Shown: positions 55,353-63,510 of the stretch, one piece after another
Numbering within the stretch: position 1 is the stretch's first letter
How the letters are laid out: each line of letters starts with the position of its first letter
Translations under genes and position numbers: made by a program
Virus record (IMG/VR): IMGVR_UViG_3300002052_000634
Coordinates: 36,618-100,617 of that record
DNA length: 64,000 nt
Reading direction: 5' to 3' (one strand)
Source of the DNA: a virus
The notes under the pieces: generated by a model
The model's input: only the letters and a program-made list of their open reading frames with translations
Databases searched by the model: none
What the model was told of the DNA's origin: nothing

Positions 55353-57675
55353 TCAAGGTCGGAAATTATCTATTTTTTGTCGTAATGACAAAGGAGAACT
55401 AGAAATAAACACAGTTAATAGTTTTTTCCCTTATTTTTACGAGAAATCAATAGATGGAACTTTTAAAAGTTATAAAGGAGATTATTTAAGAAAAATGTTC
55501 GTCTCTACTCCTGGCGATGTTAAAAAACAACGCAGTAAAGACGCATTTGAAGCTGATATATTATTTGTCAAACGATATATGATAGATAAAATAAAAACTC
55601 TTGATAAATGCCCAATTAAATACGCTTTTATAGATGTTGAAGTATTATCTGATGAATTACCAGACGTTACAAAAGCAAATAAACCAATAAGTTGTATTAC
55701 TGTTTATAATTCATTTTCGAAAGAATATAAGCAATTTTATTTAGGCGATTATGAAACTGAATTTCAGTTAATTGATAATTTTGTGGACTATATGAAACAA
55801 GAAAAATTTGACTTATGGCTGTCGTGGCATGTAGGATTTGATTATAATTATCTTTATAATAGAATTCCTGATTTTGCCCAAAAAATAAGTCCTATTGAAA
55901 GAACAAGATATGCAGGTGAAGACTTGTCCTATCCAGCAGGTATTAGCATTATTGATTATCTTTCGTGTTTTAAAAAAATAACTCTTAATAAAGAAAAAGA
56001 ATATACTCTTGACCACATTGCAGAAAAATATTTAGGAACAGGAAAAAAATATAGAAAAATAGATTTTTCTACGTTATCTGATGATATTAAAAAACGTAAT
56101 ATGGAAGATGTTCAAATTATGGTAGAATTAGAAAAGAAATTTAAACTTATTTCTTATTATGATGAAGTTAGACGACTAGCCAAAGTAGAATGGGAAGACC
56201 TTATATGGAATTCCAGAACGATAGATATGCTTCTATTGCAGGAAGCCCATGAACAGAAAGTTGTTCTACCAATGAAACCAGCCGAAGAGAGAGGAACGCT
56301 TTATGAAAAGAAAGAATTTGCAGGAGCATATCGGGAAGCTTATGGTACAGGGGCATTTTATAACATAGGGAAATATGATTTATCATCTGCCTATCCATTC
56401 AGTATAATAAATTTCTGCCTTGACTCTGCTAACATTATATCTATGTCAGAAGGTTTAGCTCTTAACGATACTCCTCTTGATAATCCTCCTATATTTATAG
56501 AAAATACTTATTTCGAACAAAACCCCAATGCTCTATTACCAACTATCGTTAAAAAAATGATTTTACTTAAAAATAAAATTAAAAAAGAATTAAAATCTTA
56601 TCAATTAGACACTCCAGAATATAAAGACACAGAAATCAAATACAACGCTATTAAAAGTATAGTAAATTCTTGTTACGGAGTCATGGGTAATAGATTCTTT
56701 CGTCTTTATGATAAAGCAGTGGCTTCTGCAACTACTTTTATTGTACGTGACCTTTTACATTACGTTAAAGACAATATTGAAAAAGATGGATACAAAGTTA
56801 TTTATGTGGATACTGATTCGGTATTTATTCAGAGTAATATAGACTTGACAGATAAATTAAACGCTCTTATACAGAAATGGGCAAAAACTAAATATAATAA
56901 AGACCATGTAGATATAGAGTTTGAATATGAAGGAATCTTTAAAAAGTTATTAATACTTACGAAGTGTAGATATATAGGATATATTGATACTGGACATGGT
57001 ATAAAAGAAGAGATTAAAGGAGTAGAAGCAAAGAGAAAAGATTCAACGATATTTATGAAAACATTTCAAAGAACACTAATTGACAAAATTCTTGATAAAG
57101 AACCAAAAAAACAAGTAATTACTTGGATAAAGGAACAAGTAAAAGAATTACGCAACCGACCAATTGCCGAGATAGCATTTCCTTGTAAATTAGCACGTTC
57201 TCCAGAAGAATATAAAAATACGCCTATTTTTGTAAGAGCGTTAAATTGTACTCCTAATTTTTCTAAGAAAGTGGGTAATTCTTTTTATTATATTTATATG
57301 CAACCATTTGGATATGAAGAAAAAGAAAAAGAAATATTTTTGATTGGAGAAGGGGAGAAATTTACTTCTTCTAAATTAAAAAAATATTGGAAAAACTTTT
57401 ACGGTGAGGATGTCCTAGTAAAAAATATGGATATAGAACGTAAAGAAAAATTAATGGCACATCTTATTGAAAAAGGAGAATTAACCGCAACTATAGATAT
57501 TATAAAAGGCAAAGTCAAAAATGTTATGGCATTTGATGATGATAATTTTGAACATATAGAAAAAAGCAAAATAGACTGGAAAACTATGACCGATAGAAAT
57601 ATTTATATGAAACTTGATACTATTTTTACAGCAATGGGATGGAGCATAGGAGAAGTTATTCATGAAAAAATGTAA
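55330..57675 (+). CDS. Family B DNA polymerase with 3'-5' exonuclease
   Basis: 781 aa. ExoI FIDVEVL (about 101-107), ExoII WHVGFDYNYLYNR, ExoIII in MEDVQIM. Motif A YDLSSAYPF, motif B IKSIVNSCYGVMGN, motif C IYVDTDSVF. Full set of active-site residues, so it is the likely replicase. Length fits phage PolB enzymes without a protein-priming insertion. AGGAGG-like site upstream (GGAAGG). Confidence 0.9.
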   Translation: MQLINIFNQGRKLSIFCRNDKGELEINTVNSFFPYFYEKSIDGTFKSYKGDYLRKMFVSTPGDVKKQRSKDAFEADILFVKRYMIDKIKTLDKCPIKYAFIDVEVLSDELPDVTKANKPISCITVYNSFSKEYKQFYLGDYETEFQLIDNFVDYMKQEKFDLWLSWHVGFDYNYLYNRIPDFAQKISPIERTRYAGEDLSYPAGISIIDYLSCFKKITLNKEKEYTLDHIAEKYLGTGKKYRKIDFSTLSDDIKKRNMEDVQIMVELEKKFKLISYYDEVRRLAKVEWEDLIWNSRTIDMLLLQEAHEQKVVLPMKPAEERGTLYEKKEFAGAYREAYGTGAFYNIGKYDLSSAYPFSIINFCLDSANIISMSEGLALNDTPLDNPPIFIENTYFEQNPNALLPTIVKKMILLKNKIKKELKSYQLDTPEYKDTEIKYNAIKSIVNSCYGVMGNRFFRLYDKAVASATTFIVRDLLHYVKDNIEKDGYKVIYVDTDSVFIQSNIDLTDKLNALIQKWAKTKYNKDHVDIEFEYEGIFKKLLILTKCRYIGYIDTGHGIKEEIKGVEAKRKDSTIFMKTFQRTLIDKILDKEPKKQVITWIKEQVKELRNRPIAEIAFPCKLARSPEEYKNTPIFVRALNCTPNFSKKVGNSFYYIYMQPFGYEEKEKEIFLIGEGEKFTSSKLKKYWKNFYGEDVLVKNMDIERKEKLMAHLIEKGELTATIDIIKGKVKNVMAFDDDNFEHIEKSKIDWKTMTDRNIYMKLDTIFTAMGWSIGEVIHEKM

Positions 57676-57859
57676 ATGTAAAATAAAAGACCATTATATA
57701 GTTATACATGGCAAAGGTGTAAGATGTTGTAAATGTAAGAAATGGATAGGCAAAATAAGGTCTTCTTTTTATAAAAGAGTTAGTATTAAAAGTAATAACA
57801 AAAAATACAATAGGAAAAAACAGAAACAAATTTTACGTAAAGAATTAAAGGAGGATTAA
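57662..57859 (+). CDS. Basic Cys protein, 65 aa
   Basis: CKCKIKDH and CCKCKK give a knuckle; the C-terminus is Lys/Arg-rich. Overlaps the polymerase end by 14 bases. Likely nucleic-acid binding. Confidence 0.55.
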   Translation: MKKCKCKIKDHYIVIHGKGVRCCKCKKWIGKIRSSFYKRVSIKSNNKKYNRKKQKQILRKELKED

Positions 57860-57860
57860 T

Positions 57861-58034
57861 ATGGATTTGATATTGATTGGTACAAGTGTAGGAATTGCTT
57901 TAGTAATTTTTTTAATTGGATATTTTACAGGAGTAAATAGAGCTAAATCTAATTTTATTAAATTATCACTGAAGCATAAAATATCTTTATTAAAAAAGAA
58001 TAAACCAGAAGATTTAGAATACGGAAATAAATAA
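57861..58034 (+). CDS. Small membrane protein, 57 aa
   Basis: Starts MDLILIGTSVGIALVIFLIG; one transmembrane helix then a basic tail. AGGAGG upstream. Unknown. Confidence 0.55.
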   Translation: MDLILIGTSVGIALVIFLIGYFTGVNRAKSNFIKLSLKHKISLLKKNKPEDLEYGNK

Positions 58035-58058
58035 TATAAAACCAAAGGAGGAAAAGCT

Positions 58059-58265
58059 ATGATTAGGTCAGAGCATGTTAGAGAAGATTTGAAGAAAATC
58101 GAAGAAACTAAAGAAGTCACGTTAAAAGAAGTCGCTCATGTGATGTCTTTAATTGCTAAGATTCTGCTAGATGTAAGACAGAATCAAGTTGCGATAATGG
58201 AGAAACAGGGTATCAAGCTTAGAACTGGTAAAAAGAAGACTCCTAAAGCTGAGGATGAAGAATAG
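58059..58265 (+). CDS. Hypothetical helical protein, 68 aa
   Basis: Starts MIRSEHVREDLKKIEETKEV; coiled helix with KTPKAEDEE tail. AGGAGG upstream. Followed by a hairpin terminator. Confidence 0.55.
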   Translation: MIRSEHVREDLKKIEETKEVTLKEVAHVMSLIAKILLDVRQNQVAIMEKQGIKLRTGKKKTPKAEDEE

Positions 58266-58273
58266 AATAATTG

Positions 58274-58305
58274 GCCGAGAGGGGGTTTTTAAACCCCCTC
58301 TCGGC
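58274..58305 (+). terminator. Strong GC-rich hairpin
   Basis: 15-bp perfect stem (GCCGAGAGGGGG arm, CCCCCTCTCGGC partner) with a 2-nt loop between TTT and AAA. The downstream T-run is weak (TTATTCT). Ends the polymerase operon before the promoter at 58329. Confidence 0.75.
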
Positions 58306-58328
58306 TTATTCTAAATGTTTCTGTACTC

Positions 58329-58357
58329 TTGACACGAAATTTTAAATATGATATAAT
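58329..58357 (+). promoter_or_regulatory. Promoter, TTGACA-N17-TATAAT, extended -10, conserved upstream box
   Basis: TTGACA 58329-58334, TATAAT 58352-58357 preceded by TGA. The TGTTTC box at 58316-58321 resembles the 2224 and 32989 promoters. Confidence 0.85.
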
Positions 58358-58395
58358 ATAAGTAGAAAGACCATATAATATAAGGAGGATTTTAC

Positions 58396-59418
58396 ATGGG
58401 AAAAATCGACACAAAAATTTTTATTGAATTGTATAACGCAGGAAAAACAGATTATGAACTCGCTCAATTATTTGGGGTAGGGGAACGAACTATTTCTAGA
58501 CACGCTCAAAGATTGAGAGAAAAGAAACAAATTAAAACTCGAAAAGTTTTACAAGCCAGAAATAAATTAAACATTCCTAAATTAGGACAAATCAAACCAG
58601 AACAAATTTTTAAAAAAGCGAAAGATATTTGGAAAATTCCAATAGCTTCCTCTAAAAAAATTAAAGAGAAAGACTTTAAAATATATTTATACATAGCCGA
58701 CCAACACGTACCAGAATATAGCATCCCTGCTAACAAAGCAGTACTTAAATTAATGAATGATATTAAATTTGATGGATTTAGAATCGTGGGCGATTTTATG
58801 GACATGTCTCCTATCAGTCATTGGAACGAAAACAAACGTAAAACTTTAGAAACACAAAGATTAAAAGAACATTATATAATCGGAAATGCGTTATTAGATG
58901 AATATGATAAACGCCTTCCTAAAAACTGTGATAAAGCTTATTTTTGGGGAAATCATGAAGATTGGTATAATCAGTTGTTAGAAAAAATGCCAGTATTAGA
59001 GGGATTATTAAGTCCAACAGAAGAACTTCATCTAAAAGAGCGAAAATATAAAGTTTATGATAAAATTAATTATGTAGAAAGAATTGGAAGGCTTTCTGTC
59101 TGTCATGGAATGTACGCTACTGTTAATGCTGTTAGAAAACACATCCAAGAATTTATGACTAATGTATTGTTTTTTCATACTCACAGGATAGGGTCGAGGT
59201 CGGCAAATTCAGATGTCAAAGAAATAGCTATTATTGGTTATAATGGAGGATGTCTATGTAATAAAAATCCCGACTTTTTAAAAAATAGACTTAATAAATG
59301 GTCTCATGGGCTGGTTATTGTTTATTATATGCCCGATGGTTATTTTTATGTAGACAACATAAGAATAATAAAAGGGCGGTTTATTTATAATGGCAAAATT
59401 TACGATGGAAATGAATAA
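58396..59418 (+). CDS. HTH-metallophosphoesterase fusion
   Basis: 340 aa. N-terminal helix-turn-helix (DYELAQLFGVGERTISRHAQ) then a calcineurin-like phosphoesterase: IADQHVPEY, IVGDFMD, WGNHEDW, VCHGMYA, FFHTHR. Such HTH-phosphoesterases are seen beside phage recombination genes and may act on DNA ends. First gene after a strong promoter; AGGAGG upstream. Confidence 0.75.
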   Translation: MGKIDTKIFIELYNAGKTDYELAQLFGVGERTISRHAQRLREKKQIKTRKVLQARNKLNIPKLGQIKPEQIFKKAKDIWKIPIASSKKIKEKDFKIYLYIADQHVPEYSIPANKAVLKLMNDIKFDGFRIVGDFMDMSPISHWNENKRKTLETQRLKEHYIIGNALLDEYDKRLPKNCDKAYFWGNHEDWYNQLLEKMPVLEGLLSPTEELHLKERKYKVYDKINYVERIGRLSVCHGMYATVNAVRKHIQEFMTNVLFFHTHRIGSRSANSDVKEIAIIGYNGGCLCNKNPDFLKNRLNKWSHGLVIVYYMPDGYFYVDNIRIIKGRFIYNGKIYDGNE

Positions 59419-59440
59419 AAAACAACAAATGGAGAATAAT

Positions 59441-59815
59441 ATGATTAAAAAGCAAATAATTAAAGGATATGAAAAAGTTAATGACACCACTGCTCATATT
59501 TTATTAGAAGCCACTGATGAAGTTACTTTAGATAAACTATTAATTGATAGAAAGGCAATGCAAGGCATATTAGACGACGCTAAAGATAAATTAGAAAAAA
59601 TGGAAAAAGAAGGAGATGAATTGATAGAGGTTCAAATAGAACGTCTAAAAATTGCTTTTAATAATCAAAAAAAGAAATTACAGCAAACTATAGAAACTCA
59701 TATTCAAAGATTAGAAAACTTAGATATTGTTATTGCAGAAATTAAGAAATTAGGGATTATTGTGTCAGTTAAAAAGGAGGATAAAAATGTCAATCCATCC
59801 GAGTCTAAAAAGTAA
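59441..59815 (+). CDS. Hypothetical coiled-coil protein, 124 aa
   Basis: Start MIKKQIIKGYEKVNDTTAHI placed where GGAG precedes; longer in-frame starts lie in the previous gene. C-terminal two-thirds is a coiled coil (DKLEKMEKEGDELIEVQIER). Next to Rad50-half genes, which also carry coiled coils. Confidence 0.6.
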   Translation: MIKKQIIKGYEKVNDTTAHILLEATDEVTLDKLLIDRKAMQGILDDAKDKLEKMEKEGDELIEVQIERLKIAFNNQKKKLQQTIETHIQRLENLDIVIAEIKKLGIIVSVKKEDKNVNPSESKK

Positions 59816-60062
59816 TAGATGGAAACAGAATAGAAGTGTTCGAAAGAGATGGGAACGTCTTGAAAAATTAAACCGAACTAAAGATTGGATTGAGAAAAAC
59901 GCCACTGCTTACGGACTGCCCAAAGAAAAAATAGATAAAATAATTTTTAAAATTAAAGATGAAAAAAATCACATAGAAAAAAAAGAACCTACAGAAAATC
60001 TTTCTATAACAACTAATAAAAAAGCAAAAAAGAAAAATAAAGATATAACAGGAATTCGTTAA
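59787..60062 (+). CDS. Small basic protein, PVC-family-like, 91 aa
   Basis: MSIHPSLKSNRWKQNRSVRK, then RWERLEKL and AYGLPKEKI, matches from memory the 'small basic protein' (Chlam_Ver_rRNA-type) of Planctomycetes, Verrucomicrobia and Chlamydiae: MS[IL]HxSL...HRxVxxRxER...xFGLPK. If true, it links phage and host lineage. The extra Lys-rich C-terminal tail is unusual. AAGGAGG upstream. Confidence 0.6.
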   Translation: MSIHPSLKSNRWKQNRSVRKRWERLEKLNRTKDWIEKNATAYGLPKEKIDKIIFKIKDEKNHIEKKEPTENLSITTNKKAKKKNKDITGIR

Positions 60063-61193
60063 ATGATATTACGAAACATTAAAATTAAAAATTTTCAAAA
60101 GCACAGTCATCTAGAATTAGATTTTACTCCTGGCGTAAATGTGCTTTATGGAGCTACAGATGCAGGGAAAAGCTGTGTTAGACGAGCAATTACATGGGTC
60201 TTTTTTAATACTCCATCTGGAGACGTAATACGTAAAGAAAATACTAAAAAAACATCGGTTACAATAGCTCTTGATAATGGAATTATCGTAGAACGAATAA
60301 AATCACAAAGTATTAACGCTTATATCTTACAAATAGGAAAAGAAAAAAAACGCTTTGATGCAATTGGACGTTCAGTGCCTGAAGAAATAGCTAAAGTTTT
60401 AAAGACTTCTCTAATAGAAATAAATGGAGAAACTATTAATCTTAATATTGCCGACCAGATAGCATTTCCTTTTTTGATGGACAAATCAGGAACATTTAGA
60501 AGCAAACTTTTTAATAAACTCACTGGCTCAGAAATTACAGATAAGGTGCTTCAAGATTTAAATAAAGATATTTTAAGAATATTGCGAGAAGAAAAAACGA
60601 TACAAGAAGACTTAGTTCAAAAAGAAAATCAGCAAAAGGATATGAAAAATGAAATTAACAAATTGGAAAAAAAATATAATGAGGCTTCTGAACAATATAA
60701 AGATTTAGAAACAAAAAAAGGCAGATTCATTAAAATGAATGATACTTTCAATAAATTGAACAATAACAAAGAACGGACGAAACTTTTAGAACAAAAAATA
60801 ATTAAATATCAAAAACCGCTTCCCGATATAGACGAACTTAAAATTAAAACGCAACGACTTAAAGATTTAAATAATCTTAAAAATTTGAATGACCTCAATA
60901 AGACCAATACTAAAAATTTACAATTTAGATTTAAAAATTTAAAAAAACTTCCAGAAACTACAATAGAAATGTTAAAAAATATATGGAGTAAATTAGATAT
61001 GTTTAAAAATTTAAATAATAAAATATCTATACGTAAAACTAAAGAACTAGAACTTAAAAAGAAAAAAGAGAAAACCAGTATTGTTCTAGAAAAATGGATA
61101 GAACGTTATAAAAATGAATTAAAAACAAGAGGAATATGTCCTACTTGTAAACAAACTATAACGGATGAAACTGTAGAAAAAATAAAAGCATAA
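60063..61193 (+). CDS. Rad50/SbcC N-terminal half with terminal zinc-hook
   Basis: 376 aa. IKIKNFQKHSHLELDFTPGV, Walker A YGATDAGKSC (30-37), Q-loop-like region, then coiled coil from about 160 and a C-terminal CPTC (359-362) followed by QTITDETVEKIKA. It ends right after a zinc-hook-like CxxC, where intact Rad50 would continue into the returning coil. The matching half with signature and Walker B is at 62714-63328. End-processing and recombination role with the Mre11 subunit between them. Confidence 0.8.
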   Translation: MILRNIKIKNFQKHSHLELDFTPGVNVLYGATDAGKSCVRRAITWVFFNTPSGDVIRKENTKKTSVTIALDNGIIVERIKSQSINAYILQIGKEKKRFDAIGRSVPEEIAKVLKTSLIEINGETINLNIADQIAFPFLMDKSGTFRSKLFNKLTGSEITDKVLQDLNKDILRILREEKTIQEDLVQKENQQKDMKNEINKLEKKYNEASEQYKDLETKKGRFIKMNDTFNKLNNNKERTKLLEQKIIKYQKPLPDIDELKIKTQRLKDLNNLKNLNDLNKTNTKNLQFRFKNLKKLPETTIEMLKNIWSKLDMFKNLNNKISIRKTKELELKKKKEKTSIVLEKWIERYKNELKTRGICPTCKQTITDETVEKIKA

Positions 61194-61202
61194 GGAGAAA
61201 AA

Positions 61203-61373
61203 ATGAAAAGAGAATTTAAACTGAGTAAAGGAGAAAAAGTTAGAGAAGTTTATATTAACGGAATTAGAAACTTAGAAAACGAAGACTATTGTATTAAAAA
61301 CAATAAACTTCGTCTTAATGTTCCTGTAGAAAATTCAGAATACGTAACAATCGTTAAAGAAATAACCCTATAA
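61203..61373 (+). CDS. Hypothetical protein, 56 aa
   Basis: Starts MKREFKLSKGEKVREVYING; beta-rich. AAGGAG upstream. Located between the two Rad50 halves. Unknown. Confidence 0.55.
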   Translation: MKREFKLSKGEKVREVYINGIRNLENEDYCIKNNKLRLNVPVENSEYVTIVKEITL

Positions 61374-61392
61374 TTAATAAAGGAGGTAAACA

Positions 61393-61587
61393 ATGGCAAA
61401 GTATATCATTCTGATTGGAACTGGCAAAAATAACTGGTTTGAAGAAGTGTTTGAAGAAATGAGTGGCAGAACTATTCGAGAAAGAGTTGATGAGATTCAT
61501 AGTAAAGGATTCACTCATACAAGTACAACTGGTAGTGTCGTAGTAAAGCCAGAAGATATTGTTACCGTTAGAACTGATAGGCAGTAA
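61393..61587 (+). CDS. Hypothetical protein, 64 aa
   Basis: Starts MAKYIILIGTGKNNWFEEV. Small alpha/beta. AGGAGG upstream. Unknown. Confidence 0.55.
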   Translation: MAKYIILIGTGKNNWFEEVFEEMSGRTIRERVDEIHSKGFTHTSTTGSVVVKPEDIVTVRTDRQ

Positions 61588-61588
61588 A

Positions 61589-62518
61589 ATGCGTTTTTTA
61601 TATATCCAAGATACTCATATTCGAGGAATAAATCCATCCTCTAGAAAGGGAGATTATTATTCTGATATTATGAATAAAATATCTGAAGTTATTTCTTTTT
61701 CTAAGAGATTAAATGTAGATTGTGTAATACATGGGGGAGATTTATTTGATTCTGCTATAGTAAGTAATACTATAGTAGACGATTTTGTAGATAAAATAGA
61801 AGATGTGGGTATTCTTTGGTATATAGTACCTGGTAATCATGATATGGTTGCTCACAATTGGGAAGTTTCAAAAGCATCTAGTTTAGCTCATATTTTTAGA
61901 AGGTCAGATTTAATTAGAGAATTTACTTTATTAACGGATAAGTCAACTCATATTCAAGGTTTTAGATATTGGCACAATATAGAAGAAGATATAAAACAAG
62001 GAATGTTATGTAATGCAAATGTAGAAAAATATTCGTTTACTATAGCTATAGTTCATGCTTTAATTACTTTAAAATCGTTACCATATCAAGCTATGCACGT
62101 AGTAGCTAAAGATATTAAGACTAATTATGATGTAGTTTTAGTAGCCCATAATCATCAAGCATGGGGTATTAAAGATGTTAATGGAACGACATTTATTAAT
62201 ATGGGAAGTTTAGGTAGAAGGAAAATAGACGAAGCTGATGTAAAACCTTCCATTTTATATGTCGATACTGAAAAAAAAGAATTAAAAATTATCGAATTAA
62301 AATCGGCTAAACTAAAAGAAGAAGTGTTTGATTTGGATAGAATAGAACAAGCAAAAGATTTTAATGCTGATATAGAATTATTTATAAAATCGTTAAAGGA
62401 AACTAAAGTTTCAGGCTTAGACCTTCGTGGGATTATAGAACACATTGCCTCGCAACGAAATATCGACAGAATAATAATAAAAGAGGTTATAGAGAGGATA
62501 GGAAAATATGAATTTTAA
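61589..62518 (+). CDS. Mre11/SbcD-type nuclease
   Basis: 309 aa. Start MRFLYIQDTHIRGI. Metal motifs D8-x-H10, HGGDLFDS (49-54), PGNHDMV (82-85), later VAHNHQAWG. Nuclease partner of Rad50; here between the two Rad50-half genes, suggesting one complex. A start 30 bases earlier is possible but overlaps the previous gene. Confidence 0.85.
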   Translation: MRFLYIQDTHIRGINPSSRKGDYYSDIMNKISEVISFSKRLNVDCVIHGGDLFDSAIVSNTIVDDFVDKIEDVGILWYIVPGNHDMVAHNWEVSKASSLAHIFRRSDLIREFTLLTDKSTHIQGFRYWHNIEEDIKQGMLCNANVEKYSFTIAIVHALITLKSLPYQAMHVVAKDIKTNYDVVLVAHNHQAWGIKDVNGTTFINMGSLGRRKIDEADVKPSILYVDTEKKELKIIELKSAKLKEEVFDLDRIEQAKDFNADIELFIKSLKETKVSGLDLRGIIEHIASQRNIDRIIIKEVIERIGKYEF

Positions 62519-62744
62519 AGACGAACTAAATAAAATTGAAGAACAAATTAATATATATAAAGAAGAAAAAATTCGATTAGAAGAACAGGGAAAACAACTT
62601 GAAAAAGAAAGGCAAGAAATTCTAGCACAGCTTAAAGAAGAAGATGTAACGGAAGATACAATACGAGATAAAATTCATGAATTAGAAATCGAACTTCAGG
62701 AAGGAATAGCGAAATGTCAGAATATACTGAAGTCGGACAGTTAA
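62508..62744 (+). CDS. Coiled-coil protein, 78 aa, between Mre11 and Rad50-C
   Basis: Starts MNFKDELNKIEEQINIYKEE; almost pure coiled coil with one Cys near the end. It overlaps both Mre11 and Rad50-C genes. It might replace part of the returning arm of the split Rad50. Confidence 0.6.
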   Translation: MNFKDELNKIEEQINIYKEEKIRLEEQGKQLEKERQEILAQLKEEDVTEDTIRDKIHELEIELQEGIAKCQNILKSDS

Positions 62745-63328
62745 AAGAAAAACTCGACGAAATTAAATCTAGATTAGATTCTCAGCGAGGACAATTTTCT
62801 CTTTTAACTAGACAAATTAATATCCAAAAAAATAAATTAAATAATTTAGAATTAGATAGAGAAAAATATAAAAAAGTAATTGAACTATTAAATTTTGTTC
62901 AACAAGTTACTAAACAGAAAACCAAAGAAAGCTTTGAACGTTTAGTAACATATGCTTTACGATTTATATACTCTAAAGAATATAAATTTGAATTGGAATT
63001 TGGAAGAAGAGGTAATTTGTCTGAAATTAATTTCAATGTTAAAACTCCAGAATTTGCAGAAGCTTACGACCCTCTTGATTCTAGTGGCGGTGGAGTATTG
63101 GATATTTTATCATTGGCATTAAGAATTTGTCTTCTAGAATTAACAAGACCAAAAATAGAAGGGTTTTTAGTATTAGACGAACCTTTTAAACATCTAAGTT
63201 CAAATTATTTAGAAACTGCTATAAAATTTTTAGAAGCTATTACAAAAAAAATCGGAAGGCAGATAATTTTAATTACTCATAAACAAGAACTAATAAATAA
63301 CTCAGACTATAAAATAGAGATAAAATAA
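62714..63328 (+). CDS. Rad50/SbcC C-terminal half (signature and Walker B)
   Basis: 204 aa. Coiled coil (7-60), then LDSSGGGVLDILSLALR (ABC signature, about 121-137) and IEGFLVLDEPFKHLSS (Walker B and D-loop, 148-163), ending ILITHKQEL. Complements the N-half at 60063-61193. Split SbcC C-type ATPases are known in some phages; the pairing with a separate N-half ending at a CxxC is noteworthy. Confidence 0.8.
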   Translation: MSEYTEVGQLKEKLDEIKSRLDSQRGQFSLLTRQINIQKNKLNNLELDREKYKKVIELLNFVQQVTKQKTKESFERLVTYALRFIYSKEYKFELEFGRRGNLSEINFNVKTPEFAEAYDPLDSSGGGVLDILSLALRICLLELTRPKIEGFLVLDEPFKHLSSNYLETAIKFLEAITKKIGRQIILITHKQELINNSDYKIEIK

Positions 63329-63336
63329 AGGTTATT

Positions 63337-63510
63337 TTGAATAAATATTATACTATTCAACAAGGATGCCAAAAATGTAATCATATTTGGTGGTTAATAT
63401 CCGACCAACCTATCGATTATTACTTATATATTACTTGGATAATTACAATTTCAACAGAGCATCAAATAATAAAACAGGAACGAGATAATAATGAAAATGA
63501 TTCCATGTAA
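63337..63510 (+). CDS. Possible small Cys protein, 57 aa, TTG start
   Basis: TTG at 63337 with AAAGG upstream. Contains GCQKCNHIWW. Overlaps the next gene by 20 bases. Moderate support from base use and spacing. Confidence 0.45.
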   Translation: MNKYYTIQQGCQKCNHIWWLISDQPIDYYLYITWIITISTEHQIIKQERDNNENDSM

